A stretch of 64,000 nucleotides of DNA from Oscheius sp. JU75 (GCA_037178855.1 JASJZC010000005.1:6882001-6946000), one strand, 5' to 3'. Shown: positions 36,595-48,293, counted from the first letter of the stretch. Notes: a model not told the origin generated them from the letters alone. Program-made: numbers and translations.

Positions 36595-38501
36595 TCAAAC
36601 ATTTTCTGCCTTGGGCAGCGGAGTGTACGCTGGTTCCAGGAGAGCGGTTCTCCACGTAAAGTTGAAGTTTCCGATTGAGGCCCTTCTCGACGGTGCCAAA
36701 GAGTTGGCAGCCGTGTGCATCGCGTTCATATAGGCCTAAACTCGATTTTATTGCAAAATCCACGTCAGCTAACCTCTTTAGATGAAGCGTTACTAACAAA
36801 TGATGGTCGTCGGCTCGTATTGGCCGACTTGAGAAGCTCTGAATACCTGTTATTATTTTCACAATGGGTCAACTTACGAATCTCTTCCTTAATGTGGGTT
36901 CGGAAGCTGCTACGAGCGTCTCCCTCGTCCAGTCGTTCTTTCAGAATATGAGCTACAATACTGGCGGCAAAACCGTCGCCCACTACATTAATAGCTGTTC
37001 TGACTCGATCTCTGAAACTCTTTGTTCAAAATAAAAATTCAAGACCTTACAGCAACCAGTCAATAGTCAGAAGCAGGCTGACATCGTTCACCGGTAGCCC
37101 TACAGTGTTTAAGATGAGGAGGATCGAGACAAGCCCAGCAGGAACTGATCCCAGTCCAATTGAGGCTATTGTGGCTGTCACACTGGAAGCATCCTTTAAA
37201 CGAAAAAAAAGACCAACCTGACTGTCAGGACCTCTGCAAAGGAAAGTTCCACGTTGTTCAACTGGGCAATGAAAATTACAGCTACTGCTTCGTAAAGAGC
37301 ATTTCCATCCATGTTGATAGTAGATCCTAGAGGTAGGACAAACCGGACGATACGTCTATCAACGCCGCAGTTATCCTCCATACATTGCATTGACATTGGT
37401 AGAGCTGCACCACTGAAAATGATTAGGTTCACTCCAGAGAAAGAAAATATACCCGCTGGCAGTCCCGAAAGCGGTCACGATGGCTTGCAGCAGACCGCGG
37501 AAGATGTGAAGAGGATTCTTTCTTGTGATCAAGAAGTAGAGCGTTGGAACAGTGATCAAAGTGTGAAGAAGGAATCCCGCCATCACGGTGAAGACGTATC
37601 TGTATCAATTTTGAGAATTAAAAAAGCTTGAGTTTACAGTATAAGGACAGTAGCAGTATCCGATAAGTCATCCAGTTCCAAGAGATTACCACAGATCAGA
37701 CAAGTGATGCCCAAGGGTGCAAACCACATGAGAGTTTCGACCCATCTCATGATGACGGCATCCAGAATAACGAAGAAATCGACAACGATTCTGGCTCGCT
37801 CTCCGAGTTGAGAAATGACAATACCGAAACCAGTGCAGAAGACGATGATGCCTAAAAGATGGACCTTATTGTAGGGCAGAAACCAAAGTACCAAGGATAT
37901 TGGTTCCCGCCGATGAAGTGACTACTTTTCTGATGATCACTTGCGTCGTATTCTTTTCCACCTTCGGTTTTTGAACAGTATACGATGTCTGCATTCTTTG
38001 AAAAGTGGCTTGGATGATATTTTCAGGAAACATGTTCCGGACAAGATCGAGGAAGGTGTCCAAAGGAGACACGTCTGTGTCTGTTGGATTCTCGGGAATC
38101 AGTCCAGCCTTTATCGAGGGATCCCCTGGATGAATTGTCACTACCAGAAAGATTCCCAGCTAAACATTCAATTGTTTGTTTGCAGAAATACATACCAAAG
38201 TAGCAAGTACTGTCGTGGTCAGGTAGTAGAGCACTGTAGCCAGTCCCATCTGTCCGGACTCTCTGGCATCCATTTGAGCCAAGGCAGAGATGAGAGAGGA
38301 GAAGATGAGTGGCAAAATCATCATCTTGAGCACTTGCATGAAGATCTCTCCCGGAAAGTTGATCAGTGTGAGTGTTTCGGGTGACAAGTTTAGGGGACGG
38401 AGACCGAATCCGAGTGAGACGCCCAGCACGACGGAGATCATTGTCATGACCAGGAGAGGATTCTCCCGGCAGAAGCGTTTGACATCCCAGTCGCAGGCCA
38501 T
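36595..38501 (-). CDS. Excitatory amino acid (glutamate) transporter, SLC1 family
   Basis: Na+-coupled glutamate/aspartate uptake at the plasma membrane (glt family in worms). Nine exons: 38501-38196, 38159-37892, 37851-37638, 37599-37453, 37412-37218, 37182-37051, 37011-36878, 36838-36774, 36735-36595, summing to 533 codons plus stop with consistent phases. Landmarks are TM1-3 ([40 protein letters not shown]), HP1 ([12 protein letters not shown]), TM7 ([20 protein letters not shown]), HP2 ([19 protein letters not shown]) and TM8 ([14 protein letters not shown]). The usual serine-rich SSS of HP1 reads SGG here. The first ATG after a possible upstream splice acceptor was used as start; a noncoding or short coding exon may precede it. 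Confidence 0.92.
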
Positions 38502-38776
38502 TCTATCACATCCACCTGGAAGATATTGGCATTGTGGAAATCGAAGAAGATATTGAGAGATAATCATATTTTTAGTCATCTAAGCTCTTACAAGTTCCAT
38601 ATTTCCTTTTTCGTCTGCCATTAGACTCTCAAAAGACTCTAGTTTCTCAGTGTCCGAACTGTTTATACCTGTGACGTCACCCTATCGATAAAAATCATGC
38701 GCCGCCGTTTTATCGGCTTCCCTGTCCCAAGCATCCTCTAATATTTTAGCCATAACAAACTCTCTTTGGTGTTCCA
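38502..38776. promoter_or_regulatory. Divergent promoter with CRE palindrome
   Basis: 275 nt separate the SLC1 start (minus) and a small gene (plus). At 38671-38680 lies GTGACGTCAC, a perfect palindromic CRE-type site. A few bases on, TATCGATAAAA and TTTTATCG form an inverted pair. Shared control of both genes is inferred from the head-to-head layout. Confidence 0.45.
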
Positions 38777-39019
38777 ATGGCTCTGCCCAAAAAGAAAGCC
38801 CTCGTTCTTTATGAAGACGAGTGGTGCAAGGTGACCGAAAAGGAGCTTACTATCAAGTGGTACTACTTTCCAACTGCTCAGAATAAGGTCTCTTTAACTT
38901 TAAAGAAAATTTTTTGCTTTTAGAGAATCGACGTGAGTACAATCAAGGGAATCTACTATCAATGCCAGAACGAAAAATACTCCTTTGGAACTTTGGAATT
39001 GTGTTCCACAGTTCAGTAA
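38777..39019 (+). CDS. Small conserved-looking protein, 68 aa
   Basis: Two exons, 38777-38887 and 38924-39019, are separated by a 36-nt intron with good GT and TTTTAG ends. The product starts MALPKKKALVLYEDEWCKVT and continues with WYYFPTAQNK and STIKGIYYQ. It resembles the beginning of a small nematode protein family with a beta-rich fold, but from memory only. It appears shorter than that family, stopping after FGTLELCSTVQ, so a frameshift or missing 3' exon is possible. Function unknown; cytosolic by lack of signal or membrane segments. Confidence 0.6.
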
Positions 39020-40044
39020 CAACGTTCCCTTGTGATAAGCCTGGCAAAGTACAAAAACCAAACATTTAAATGGGAAAAAGACTGAATGCAGTGTTCGTAT
39101 TGATAAGAAGGAAAGTGTGAACGGCAAAGGATATTGGCAGAGATCGATCAGCTAACGATTTGAACTGGAAATCTCTTGGTGGTGGGTCTTAGGAGATTAA
39201 GTTCAAAAAAGTGAAGAAGTAATTGGGAAGACATAGGAAACGCTGTCTTCTCCCAATTGTGGCTATGACAGACTGTTTAGCGAAGTACATTCTAAGATCA
39301 AGGAACGGAAAGAAATGGGCGCATGATGTTCTGGAATGAAAGGAAGAGAATCTGCTGTAACGGATGCCATGAGGCTCCGAAAAGAACAAGTTATCTTTCC
39401 GTCTGTCCGCTCCAGACATCTAATGTTCGGAACTAGCGGAACGCCGCGACCCTTCGTTTGTTCACTGTCCGGCCCATCGGCTCAAAACACGCCAAATCTG
39501 TTGTTTCTACGGGGCCTTCCGGTGCAGAAGACGGACACGTCATGCCAACGTAAGTTCTTAGCACTTTGTGACAAAAGACAAGAGAATTTTGGTTGGAGGA
39601 AAGTGCGAACAGAATCTACTGTTTGAGAGAATAGAAAATGGTAAAATTATGCGCGACAAGCCGGACTAACTCCAACTCGTTGACGCACTTGGTGAGCGGT
39701 ATTACGCAGAATGAAAGCGTGTACAGATTTTGGTATTCAGTGAAACAGACTTTTACTACTGTGTTACAGTTCTGTTTGAATAAGCTTGAGGGACAGTTGG
39801 ACTGCCATAGGTTCCGTTGGTCCGAAGGTTGCATGTCTCATGTTTAGAGAGCCGAATACTAGTAGTCTTCTCGGTAAAGTATTGATATGACATTGGTAAG
39901 ATTGTGGGAAACTTTTCACACAGTTTTGCTTAAAAGAGCTCGGATCGAATCTGTCTCACTTCACACCCGTATCCAACACTGTTTGCCCATAATGACGCAG
40001 CATCCAACTGACTTTCCAGGGGATCCGTCTCTCATCTCCTCTAA
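39020..40044. other. No supported gene
   Basis: About 1 kb between the small gene and the first GT43-like gene. I looked for the missing 3' exon of the small gene and saw nothing convincing. Confidence 0.4.
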
Positions 40045-41061
40045 ATGCCGTCTATTTTACCTTTGCTGGGTTTAATAATTCTACTCTCTCCAATATACTT
40101 ACTCTATCTCAATCGTAGAGACGCCACTTTTGAAGTGTAAGAAAACTTTGGAAAGACACTTTTAGTACAGAGTGGATATGAAGAGGAATGAGCGGCATGA
40201 TACTTTGATTGTTGCCATCACTCCGACATGGAAAAGTGTCACCAGAATTCCCGATATGATTGCGTATTTTGATTCTTTGGTCTGAAATGTGGGGATTTCA
40301 GATTGGCGAACACCTTAGCATTGGAACGCGACCTCTTCTGGGTAGTTGTCGATAATTCAACAGATCTGACCGACATCTTAGCCGAGATGATGGAGAGGAC
40401 GAATCTTCCCTCGACTCTCTTAAGTGCTCTGGCTAAAAAGGGAAATTCGAGTTAGACTTTCTGACAGAGCTTCATTCCTCTCAACATTCAGAAGCGGCTC
40501 TTTATAATGCTGGCATAAAATATGTTGTGAGAAACGCAGACTCTTTGGGCAAAAAGTACAGTAAGATTGTCGTCTATTTTGCCGAGATGGAATATTCCTA
40601 CGATCGCAGACTCTGGGATAACTTTGTGAGAAAAGTTGACAAGTTGGGAATCTGGCACGTCGGTTAGTTACATCCCTTCACTTCACGAAAACGTTTCAGG
40701 ACGCCTGGGTGAGGACATGAACGAGGTGCATGACGGATTCGCCCATTTCGATTTGGCAAACATTGCTTTCAACGTGGACATTTTGTCAGAGTACGTTGAT
40801 CTATCGAAGGTTTACATCAATCTTTTCAGGAAGACTGGCTTCAGTGAAAAGTGTGATCAGAGCGGTTGGGAGTTCTGTTTCGTGAGGGAACTGAACATTT
40901 CCAAGGAGGATGTTCAATATTTTGAAAACGAGGTACTATCTTTAGATTCTTCATGAAGAAAAGTTCAGACCCCAGAAGACTACCTGGTCTGGCATGCTCC
41001 GACCGGCTACGAGCCTTTCCTTTACCAGACAAGCCTATTCAATTTTCTGGTCGAGGTCTAG
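40045..41061 (+). CDS. GT43-like glycosyltransferase A (glucuronyltransferase fold, altered DDD)
   Basis: It resembles beta-1,3-glucuronyltransferases, Golgi type II enzymes. Seven exons (40045-40134, 40166-40263, 40302-40450, 40492-40662, 40700-40790, 40830-40932, 40969-41061) give 264 codons plus stop. An N-terminal anchor (LPLLGLIILLSPIYLLYL) is followed by the UDP-site strand (VAITPTWKSVTR), LANTLALERDLFWVVVDN, the metal-motif region (VVYFAEMEYSYD, where the family has FADDDN), HFDLANIAFNVDIL, the catalytic-base segment (WEFCFVRELN, Glu kept) and LVWHAPTGYEP (His kept). The aspartate triad reads EME, so metal and UDP-sugar binding may be weakened. Intron 1 is only 31 nt. Tandem with a paralog 67 nt downstream. 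Confidence 0.75.
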
Positions 41062-41127
41062 ATCAATTTTGAAATAAACAATCGTGTCATGTTTGAACAA
41101 ATCCAGCTGGTAGACTGCCATTTTGCC

Positions 41128-42173
41128 ATGAATCACAGCCCGTTCTGTTGGTCTGTTATTTTTGTTGTTGTTCTATGTGTCCTTCCTGCCATATTCATCT
41201 TTCTGGGTACCAGAGGTGGAACTCTAAGTGAACGAGAGTAGGTTCTGAGCAGTAGATAACAAGCTAGTTATAGACATGCAGCTCTAGAGTTCGACGACAC
41301 ATTAATAATATTCGTTACAGCAACCAGCAGATCAACAACGCGTCTAGCTGATATCACCAGGTTCGTTAGACCTTTTGAATGAGTGAAACGACTATTTTTG
41401 TTCACAACCTTCAATTTTGCAGTCTGGCCAATACTCTTCGCCATGAGGACGATCTCTACTGGGTCGTTTTAGAAAACGAGACTGAAGTACGATCCATTTT
41501 ACAAGAAACTATCAACAGATCTGAACGCCCTAATACGATTATAAGCGAGGGACCGGGCACTGGTATGCTTTATCAATACTATCAACATAAAAATTCAGAA
41601 TGGCAGTTGAGAAACAGGGGTCTGGATTACGTTCGAAAGAACAAGGAAAAAGTTATGAGAAACTATCAGAAAGCTGTAGTCTACTTTGGAAGTGAAGACT
41701 ATGCTTACGCTGTCCGATTTTGGGATACGTTCGTGAAGAAGGTGAAAAAAGTTGGGATTTGGGATGTTGGTAAGCTATCGTCTGACTCGTAAACAACTTA
41801 CAGGGCGCCCATACGACAGAAATACGTGGACACACGAAGAAAAAAGTGGCTTCCGCTTTTTTGATCTGGCCAACTTTGCTGTGAATGTTGATCTAATCAC
41901 AGGGTTTGTTCCTTTCACTCAAGTTCTGACACGTTTGTTTAGGAGTGAGGTGGTTTTCAATGAAACTTGTCAGCTTGCTTCTGTCGAGCTCTGTTTCCTG
42001 AAGGATCTGAAACTGCAAAAGAAAGACATTCAGCACTTCGTGAACACGGTTAGTTTTCACTTGTCAAAATAACAAAGCTTCAGAAATCGTCTGGATACCT
42101 GATCTGGCACTCGCCTAGAGATGATCCAAACGCTTTACAAGGTCTGAACGTCGCTGACTACGTGTCTGAATAA
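41128..42173 (+). CDS. GT43-like glycosyltransferase B (altered DDD)
   Basis: Paralog of the preceding gene in the same orientation. Seven exons (41128-41237, 41274-41360, 41423-41562, 41599-41769, 41804-41903, 41943-42048, 42084-42173) give 267 codons plus stop. Layout is a signal anchor (VIFVVVLCVLPAIFIFL), FVTATSRSTTR, SLANTLRHEDDLYWVVLEN, VVYFGSEDYAYAVRFWD at the metal site (family FADDDN), FFDLANFAVNVDLI, the catalytic Glu in ASVELCFLKDL, and YLIWHSPRDDP. Introns in the second half share positions with copy A, including a 39-nt intron that is open in frame in both. The metal triad reads SED. Activity is uncertain; the acceptor is unknown. Confidence 0.75.
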
Positions 42174-42457
42174 ATTGCTGGGTAAACTATTTATGTCAAA
42201 CTGTTCTTCTCGAACCGTCACAACAAGTCAAAGGTAGTCATAGATGTCAGTCTTCATCAGTGAAGATCTTTGAATAGAGCTGAAGTTTCTCACGGTGTGA
42301 AAAATAAATTAAAAACTAAACATAGCATCTTGTTAGCTTGAACTCAAATCAAGATCAGTAATGAAGTCATGTACGATTAAGCAGATCCATATTAGTGTGG
42401 TTAGAGAAAATAAAAACTTTATTGTTAAAAAAACATAAATGAACTGAACCCGTTTAG

Positions 42458-43975
42458 TCAACACGTAGGAAGAGGCCCACTGTATCGCGTCTCTCTTGAA
42501 ACACCTACAATTGGAGAAAATGCTCCAGTAGTTGTTGAGATTGAAAGACACGGCTGTCCGGCTCTCAGTTTTAGGGTACACAAAATGATGTTCAGGCTGC
42601 TTTGATCAAATCTAAATGTTTGAGCCTTAGAGATAGTATAGAATGACTACCTGTGACAGCTATCTTGCTTGATTGGAGCCTTTGGTTGACAGAATGGGTT
42701 TGTCCCAATCGGTGCAATACAGGCCTGAGTGAGGGCACAGATCATGTTCCTAACTTTTCATCAACTTGATCAAGAAATTCTCACCATTTAATGACCTCCG
42801 TGGACATTTTTGACCTCACCACGAACATTGTCAGTGCTTGTCGCATGCCACTATCTTGTCCTTTCTCCGCTGGCAGAGGCAGGTACGAATAAATCTTGGA
42901 ATTGGTTCCCGCTGAAATTTGATGTCCAGCTGGATGCTCGGCCGTAAACGGCTCTACGTTCCCGTTTCTGACTTTGTTATAGAAGAATGTCAGCTCTGTC
43001 GAATTGAAAAATCTGGCAGAAGCATCGATAACCCAGAAAGCCTTGTGTTTCCGATACATTTCCTAAGAACATTGTACAGTTCGGAATGAAAGCTTACAGC
43101 TATGAGAATTGGTTTGAATGCGTAGGTTAAGAGGCTTCTCGTATGATTTGGGTAGGCATCGAAGTTAAAAGGAACAACTTCCAGATTACATACTGTTTTG
43201 AGATCGGATACCTGAGAGAATAATGTCACTGAAAAAGCCGGAAATACCTGTTCCTTCTGGAGCCCGATATCGTAATAGTACAGTTTAGCATCCGTCATTT
43301 CCCTCAACTTTAGAATAGCTTCTCTGGACTCGCCAAAATGGTTGTAGGATGCGTAGGTGACATAAACTACTTCGTTGTCCTGAACTTCACAGAAAACTGA
43401 CGTTTACTTCGACAGATGTTCATGGAAATAGTAAACTCGTAAGTCATGTAGCCCATCGCAAACATGCAGTGAAACTTTCCCCTTTCTATGCATACGAACT
43501 GTGTTGCATAAAGCTCTTTGGCGATCCGAACGATTCGTTCGGACACATTGTCTCACACAAAAGGTGCTAAGCAAATGCCAACGGGCAGTTTGTTCATCTG
43601 CTGAATTCATTCCCTCTTCTTTGCGCATCCGGCCAATAAATCGAGAAAACAAATACTTACCTCGAAAGTGGTAATGACGCTTTCATAGTTGTCGTCCATG
43701 AACTTGGCTATCTTCATAACTTCCTCGGGAAACTCTTTTCCGTAGACTTCTCGGCCATCCTCTCCTACCGAAATGAAACGATTTCCTTTTGAGAGAGGGA
43801 CATCAAAATCTAGCGGATCCTCAATTATGACATATCGCCACGGATTTGTAAGAAATAACGGGTAGGCGTCTCTGTCTGTGAATACGATGACACCGAAGAG
43901 GAAGAAGGTGAATAGAAACCAGAACGATCTACGCAATCGACTGAGCACCGATATTGAGAAAGACCGGCGTAGCAT
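42458..43975 (-). CDS. DUF1647-like nematode protein with N-terminal membrane anchor
   Basis: Function unknown; topology suggests a Golgi type II protein (anchor FWFLFTFFLFGVIVF after a basic end). Clear exons: 43975-43661, 43379-43248, 43211-43098, 43062-42785, 42749-42651, 42611-42458. Landmarks are VYVTYASYNHFGESREAILK, LYYYDIGLQKEQ, LKTVCNLEVVPFNF, FWVIDASARF and FDQSSLNIIL, as I recall for the nematode DUF1647 family. Between the first two exons a coding-like stretch (LPVGICLAPFV, stop, then VSERIVRIAKELYATQFVC) is interrupted by an in-frame TGA near 43551, and its junction to the next exon is unclear. It is either a damaged gene or one with an exon I misread. Confidence 0.6.
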
Positions 43976-44297
43976 TGAATTATACAGGCAGAGAGGGGAC
44001 GGAATCCGATTGTATTAAGGCACAATTGCCGTTGTTTTGGCTGAACAAACAATTGTGAACATTTTGATCCGTTGCTGTACTGAAATCAGCAACAGTCCTT
44101 TAGCGAACTAGCTGTTGAAAGGCGACGGCAATCAAAGGCGGCTATGTGAACGCGCTGGCGTAGGGAACGTGGACAGCTGGTCGCTTCCTTCACGAACTTT
44201 TTCCATGTCTCTGTTTTACCGTTTTACTGAGACATGGAAAAAGTCAGTTTTAGTAAGACATATGCCAAAAAAAAACCACTTACTTTCAAAAAGATTT

Positions 44298-45109
44298 CTA
44301 GTAGGGAATAACCTCTCCTTTCCAGTCGAAATAGCCGCCATTTCTCTCCTCGCCCAGTTCATCGAATTGCTTTTTGAGGCATGATGTCGACTCTTCCACC
44401 TAAACCTTTTTTTCTTTACAAGTTCCGATAGACCTACATGCATTTGGTGAATGAGTTCACAGCGCTCCAAACTGTCTAAATGACTAAAAAGAATACCTTT
44501 ACCTTGCTCATTCTGTAAGCCAACATCCCCACAGAAGCATCGACGAAAGTGAGGAAGGAACCATAAGGAGTAATGTCGCAGTCCATGGATCCCATATTGG
44601 ACGAGATATTGGAGCCTTGTTCGCTCTTGGCGGCCTTTTTCAGAAGAGGAAGAAAATACTGGATTCTAGGCTCAAGAGAAAAGAAAGAATAATCTGTATA
44701 ACGATGACGTGAGAGATAGAGTTGGTGTTCATTTGTCGGATAAGTGCTTCCTGATTCGGAGGTTGGTCTGTACAATAGTCCACCACAATTCCGGCATTGT
44801 TGACCAACATGTTCAGTCCAGACTCTCCAAGGACTTGCGTAACCTAAAACTCTTCAGAAATCAGAGTGAAACTTATTTCTTTGACACACTTCTCGATCGA
44901 CTTATCGTCATCAATGTCCATTCTTAACAGCTTCAGTCGTTCGTTTTTTAGAGAGTTCAAATCCTTGTCGAAACAATACTTGAAATTCTAGCCTCAGGTT
45001 CCTCGAGATAGGCTGCAAACACACGTTGATACTTATCATCGTTTAAGAATTCTTTGACCAGACCGAAGCCGATGCCTCGATTAGCTCCGGTAACTAGGAC
45101 AGTAGACAT
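44298..45109 (-). pseudogene. Short-chain dehydrogenase, probably decayed
   Basis: It starts right after TTTCAG with STVLVTGANRGIGFGLVKEF (Rossmann TGxxxGIG), continues with LNSLKNERLKLLRMDIDDD, LNMLVNNAGIV, FLPLLKKAAKSEQG, and GMLAYRMSK holding the YxxxK catalytic pair, and ends LKKQFDELGEERNGGYFDW. Several things are wrong: a GC donor or 29-nt insertion after EEPE, ATAAGT where a GT donor is needed after VKE, poor junctions after RMSK, and loss of the roughly 35 residues (PGxVxTD region) normally between NSFTK and the C-terminus. It resembles the C. elegans C55A6-type SDRs. I infer a pseudogene, though the reading frame is mostly intact. Confidence 0.6.
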
Positions 45110-45665
45110 CTGAAAGACTTGTGGTTGATTGGAAAAATAATAGATAACGAGACATTGAGTCTTGAGAGTACATTTTATAGACAGGCGAGGGACAAACAAC
45201 AGCTGGGATGTCTTGGGAGGTAAACAGTCTTATCAAAGAGACAAAAACAATAGTCAATTGCAGATGGAAACAGGACAATGATTCTATGAACGCCTTACTT
45301 TCCCTGCAAATCATTTTGATCAAGCTGCTTCGTACCCTCATGTTTTTGTACCCAATCAAACATTTTGATTTCAGAACATCTTCTATCACAATTTTCTCCC
45401 TCTGAAGAGATCAAAATTGTACTCGGAGCCGCAGATCGCAGGCGGCAACTTTTGTACTCTTCAAGGAAAAACGTCGATCACAATATTGCCTAATTCACAA
45501 TCTCATCAAACCCCAGTTCCGATTCGAACATTCAAACGCGGGGTTTTCAACACGTGAAAACTCCTCCATTAGGTTCAATTATGAGCCTTGTTCTTCGTCT
45601 ATTCATTCCAGAGAGAGGCGGATCAAAACTGCTCGGGTCGCCGTCCATCTTCTTTCGAAGAAGGA
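45110..45665. other. No supported gene
   Basis: Divergent spacer upstream of the SDR remnant and the first Srg/Srv-type receptor. Nothing beyond likely promoters was recognised. Confidence 0.4.
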
Positions 45666-46898
45666 ATGACTGACATGTCTTGTGTCAAATCGAATTTGCC
45701 TATTGTTCTCGACTTTCTCGAACAGTTCTACAGTGTTCTCTATGCTCTCCCAACCACGATTTTGTACGGAGTTATCGTCTACTGCTTCCGCAGTCAGTCT
45801 CATCTCTACTCGGGAATCTATCAAGATCTCATAACGGTCTCTTCCGTCTGTGTGAGTTTATAATGATTTCTAATCGAAAGTATGGTTCCAGAATATCCTG
45901 TGTTGGTGGTTACAGTTCCTCTTTGTCCAATTCTTCGGCTTCTCGCCCTGGTGTCAGTACTGGGTCAACCTTTCTGGAGAATACCAAATGACCATTCCAT
46001 ACTTTATCTACATTTGCTCTCCCATTGCCAACTTTATAGCCTGTTCCGCAATTTGTATCTACCAACTTTTTGCCATCATCTATCCCACGACTTATGAAAT
46101 GGTACATAGTTTTTCAAAAGTAGACTGGAAGTTCTAGAGTTTTCGAAAGTGGATGTGGCTCTTCTATCTACTCCTCATTATGGTTCCAGTCATCTGCAGT
46201 CTGCACATTTTGTTCTCAGCGACTCAGATAGTTCCTCTTAGCAATACGAGAATCTTTGTCCGAGTCACTCATTACTACGCCTGGATGGACTTTGTAAGTG
46301 TTGCAGCATTGAGAAAGTAGGAACTCTGAAACGGCAGAGATCATAATCTTCCGATTGTGAAATTGTCAAACAGCATTGAGATAGTTTCAGAGATCCCAGA
46401 GGGCATTTCTCGACTTTCAGATGACAACTACCACAGTGAACGCGATCCTCGGGAGTCTGACCTGTTTGATCATCTTCCCCTGCTCCATAATCTCAGCTAC
46501 CTGTTTCTACCAAGTCAGGAAAAAGAACAATGGTACTGCCAGACTCCGTACCTTCATTATCAACCTGGTCATTTGTGCTTCCACTGTAATTTTTATCATT
46601 TTTCAAGTTTGTCAGGTCCATTTGTCTCATTCACACTGTTTACTTCAGGTTCTCTTGATGACTTACAAGCTTTTCACGACAGGTCGAGATTTTCTCGTCA
46701 TCCTGTACGGAATTCGAGGTAGCTTTGATCCTTGATCTTTTGTTCACGCAATGTTTAGCATATGTGGCAGATGTATGCTACCTTCCGATCCCGTGGGTGA
46801 TTCTGGTTGTCAATCCGAAGATAAGAGGCGCAATCATTTCGGTATTCAGAACGAAGACAAGGACCATGGTTTCTCTGAAACAAACAACTTCCATTTGA
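45666..46898 (+). CDS. Chemoreceptor GPCR, Srg/Srv-type (copy A)
   Basis: Seven-transmembrane chemosensory receptor. Six exons (45666-45851, 45892-46101, 46138-46293, 46421-46606, 46649-46718, 46759-46898) give 315 codons plus stop. Membrane segments include YALPTTILYGVIVYCF, ILCWWLQFLFVQFFGF, FIYICSPIANFIACSAICI, MWLFYLLLIMVPVICSLHIL, ILGSLTCLIIFPCSIISATC and ADVCYLPIPWVILVVNP. The overall pattern places it in the Srg superfamily, close to srv or srg, but the subfamily is a judgement. Its paralog at 48294-49442 has the same protein length and nearly identical exon lengths. Confidence 0.8.
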
Positions 46899-47118
46899 TG
46901 CAAAAAGCGTTGATGACAAGCTACGGGATGGTGCAATTCCGAATAAAGCCATTACTGATTAATTATTGTAATCAGAATGCAGTTGTACATGACTGTGGAT
47001 CTGAAGATCAGAAACTCAAACCGAGGAGCGGAGGAGTTGAGTGCAAAAGTCATCGTTCCTCGATGAAAGACTTTATTAGCCTCTGAAATTAAAAAAAGGT
47101 GTTTTATCATTTGATCGC

Positions 47119-47378
47119 CTAGTCTTCCATTTCCATCTGCTTCCGATATCTTCGTCTCTGAATGGCTAGATGGCAAGAGAACGTAAACAAGACCACACTG
47201 ACTGTCGAAGCAGCTACGCACATCAGAAATCCCACCCACCAAAAAGGCATAAGGATTTGTAGGCTTTTTGGATTCTCTGAACACGTATTCTAAATCAAAC
47301 AGAGTCTCTCTACCTTCGTCTTTCTCCTGATTGATTTCAAACGTTCCATTGATGACAGAAGACAGGGTTGTCGCATGA
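47119..47378 (-). CDS. Possible small single-pass membrane protein
   Basis: A frame reading MRQPCLLSSMERLKS, then a putative 24-nt intron, then NTCSENPKSLQ and a strong membrane span (FWWVGFLMCVAASTVSVVLF) with a basic tail (QRRRYRKQMEMED). The membrane span and stop look real. The intron would be shorter than any other here, so the 5' part is doubtful and the segment may be the last exon of something else. Function unknown. Confidence 0.3.
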
Positions 47379-48293
47379 ATGGATCTGGCTACCATTGGAG
47401 GATACCACAGCTGGCTACGCGTAGCTTTAGTTGAAGACCCCTTTTGCTCTATCTCCTCGCCAAATATCCGCTAGCAAATACGCAAATGGGTAAAAGCCAT
47501 ACCAAGAAAGATTAGCTGCTGTGTCAAAAACTACTGTTTTTGTCATCTAGGGATGACAAAAATAGTAATTTTTGTGAGTCGGGGGTTATTAAGGCATAAA
47601 TTGAAAGAAACAATGCGTAATTGCTCTAAATCTTCTGAGGGTATTTAAAAGTTTGCAGTTCTCATTTTTTTTTTTGCTTACTTATAACTCCACAGAATGC
47701 CTATATCTTGCAGCTGTTTACTAGGCACCAAGGGTAACCAAGGAATGCTGGTTTGCAAGCTGGACAGTACGGCTACGAGTTCAACTAACTTGCTAGACTG
47801 TACGGATGTGCATTGAACTGATTAGTATTTTTAGTTTTTTTTTTCAGTACTTCTTCTAAATCAAGTACAGCTTACTTTGGAAGCACTATAGTGTCCGATC
47901 ATCGATAGAAAAGTTTGTTGGCTTCCGATCTTGCTGATCGGGAGCAATTTTTCTGAACATACAATAAGCCTCTCTTCATCTTTTTTTTTGTGAAAAGTGC
48001 TCTCGAAATGCACAACAAGTTCCCACCTCTGCGAGATGATCACTGCTTCCGGCAAACAGGCACTTTTCGCGTACAATATGCTCCGATTGAGGTTGTCTTG
48101 CAAACACGTATTTACTCGAATCACTTACCCTTTCAGTCCTGTTTCAGTACGTGATTTCAGATTCATCTTGTGTCTGGCTTTTTGACGTCTTTCCCTGTAT
48201 ATTGTTGCCCGCTAATGAAAGCAGCTTTCAGAAGTGCCTATTAGACCTCTTTTTCCCCATTCGGTATATTCGAATTTTTTCAACAGCGGTTCT
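47379..48293. other. No supported gene
   Basis: About 0.9 kb upstream of the second Srg/Srv-type receptor. Poly-T runs are common; no coding or repeat structure recognised. Confidence 0.4.
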
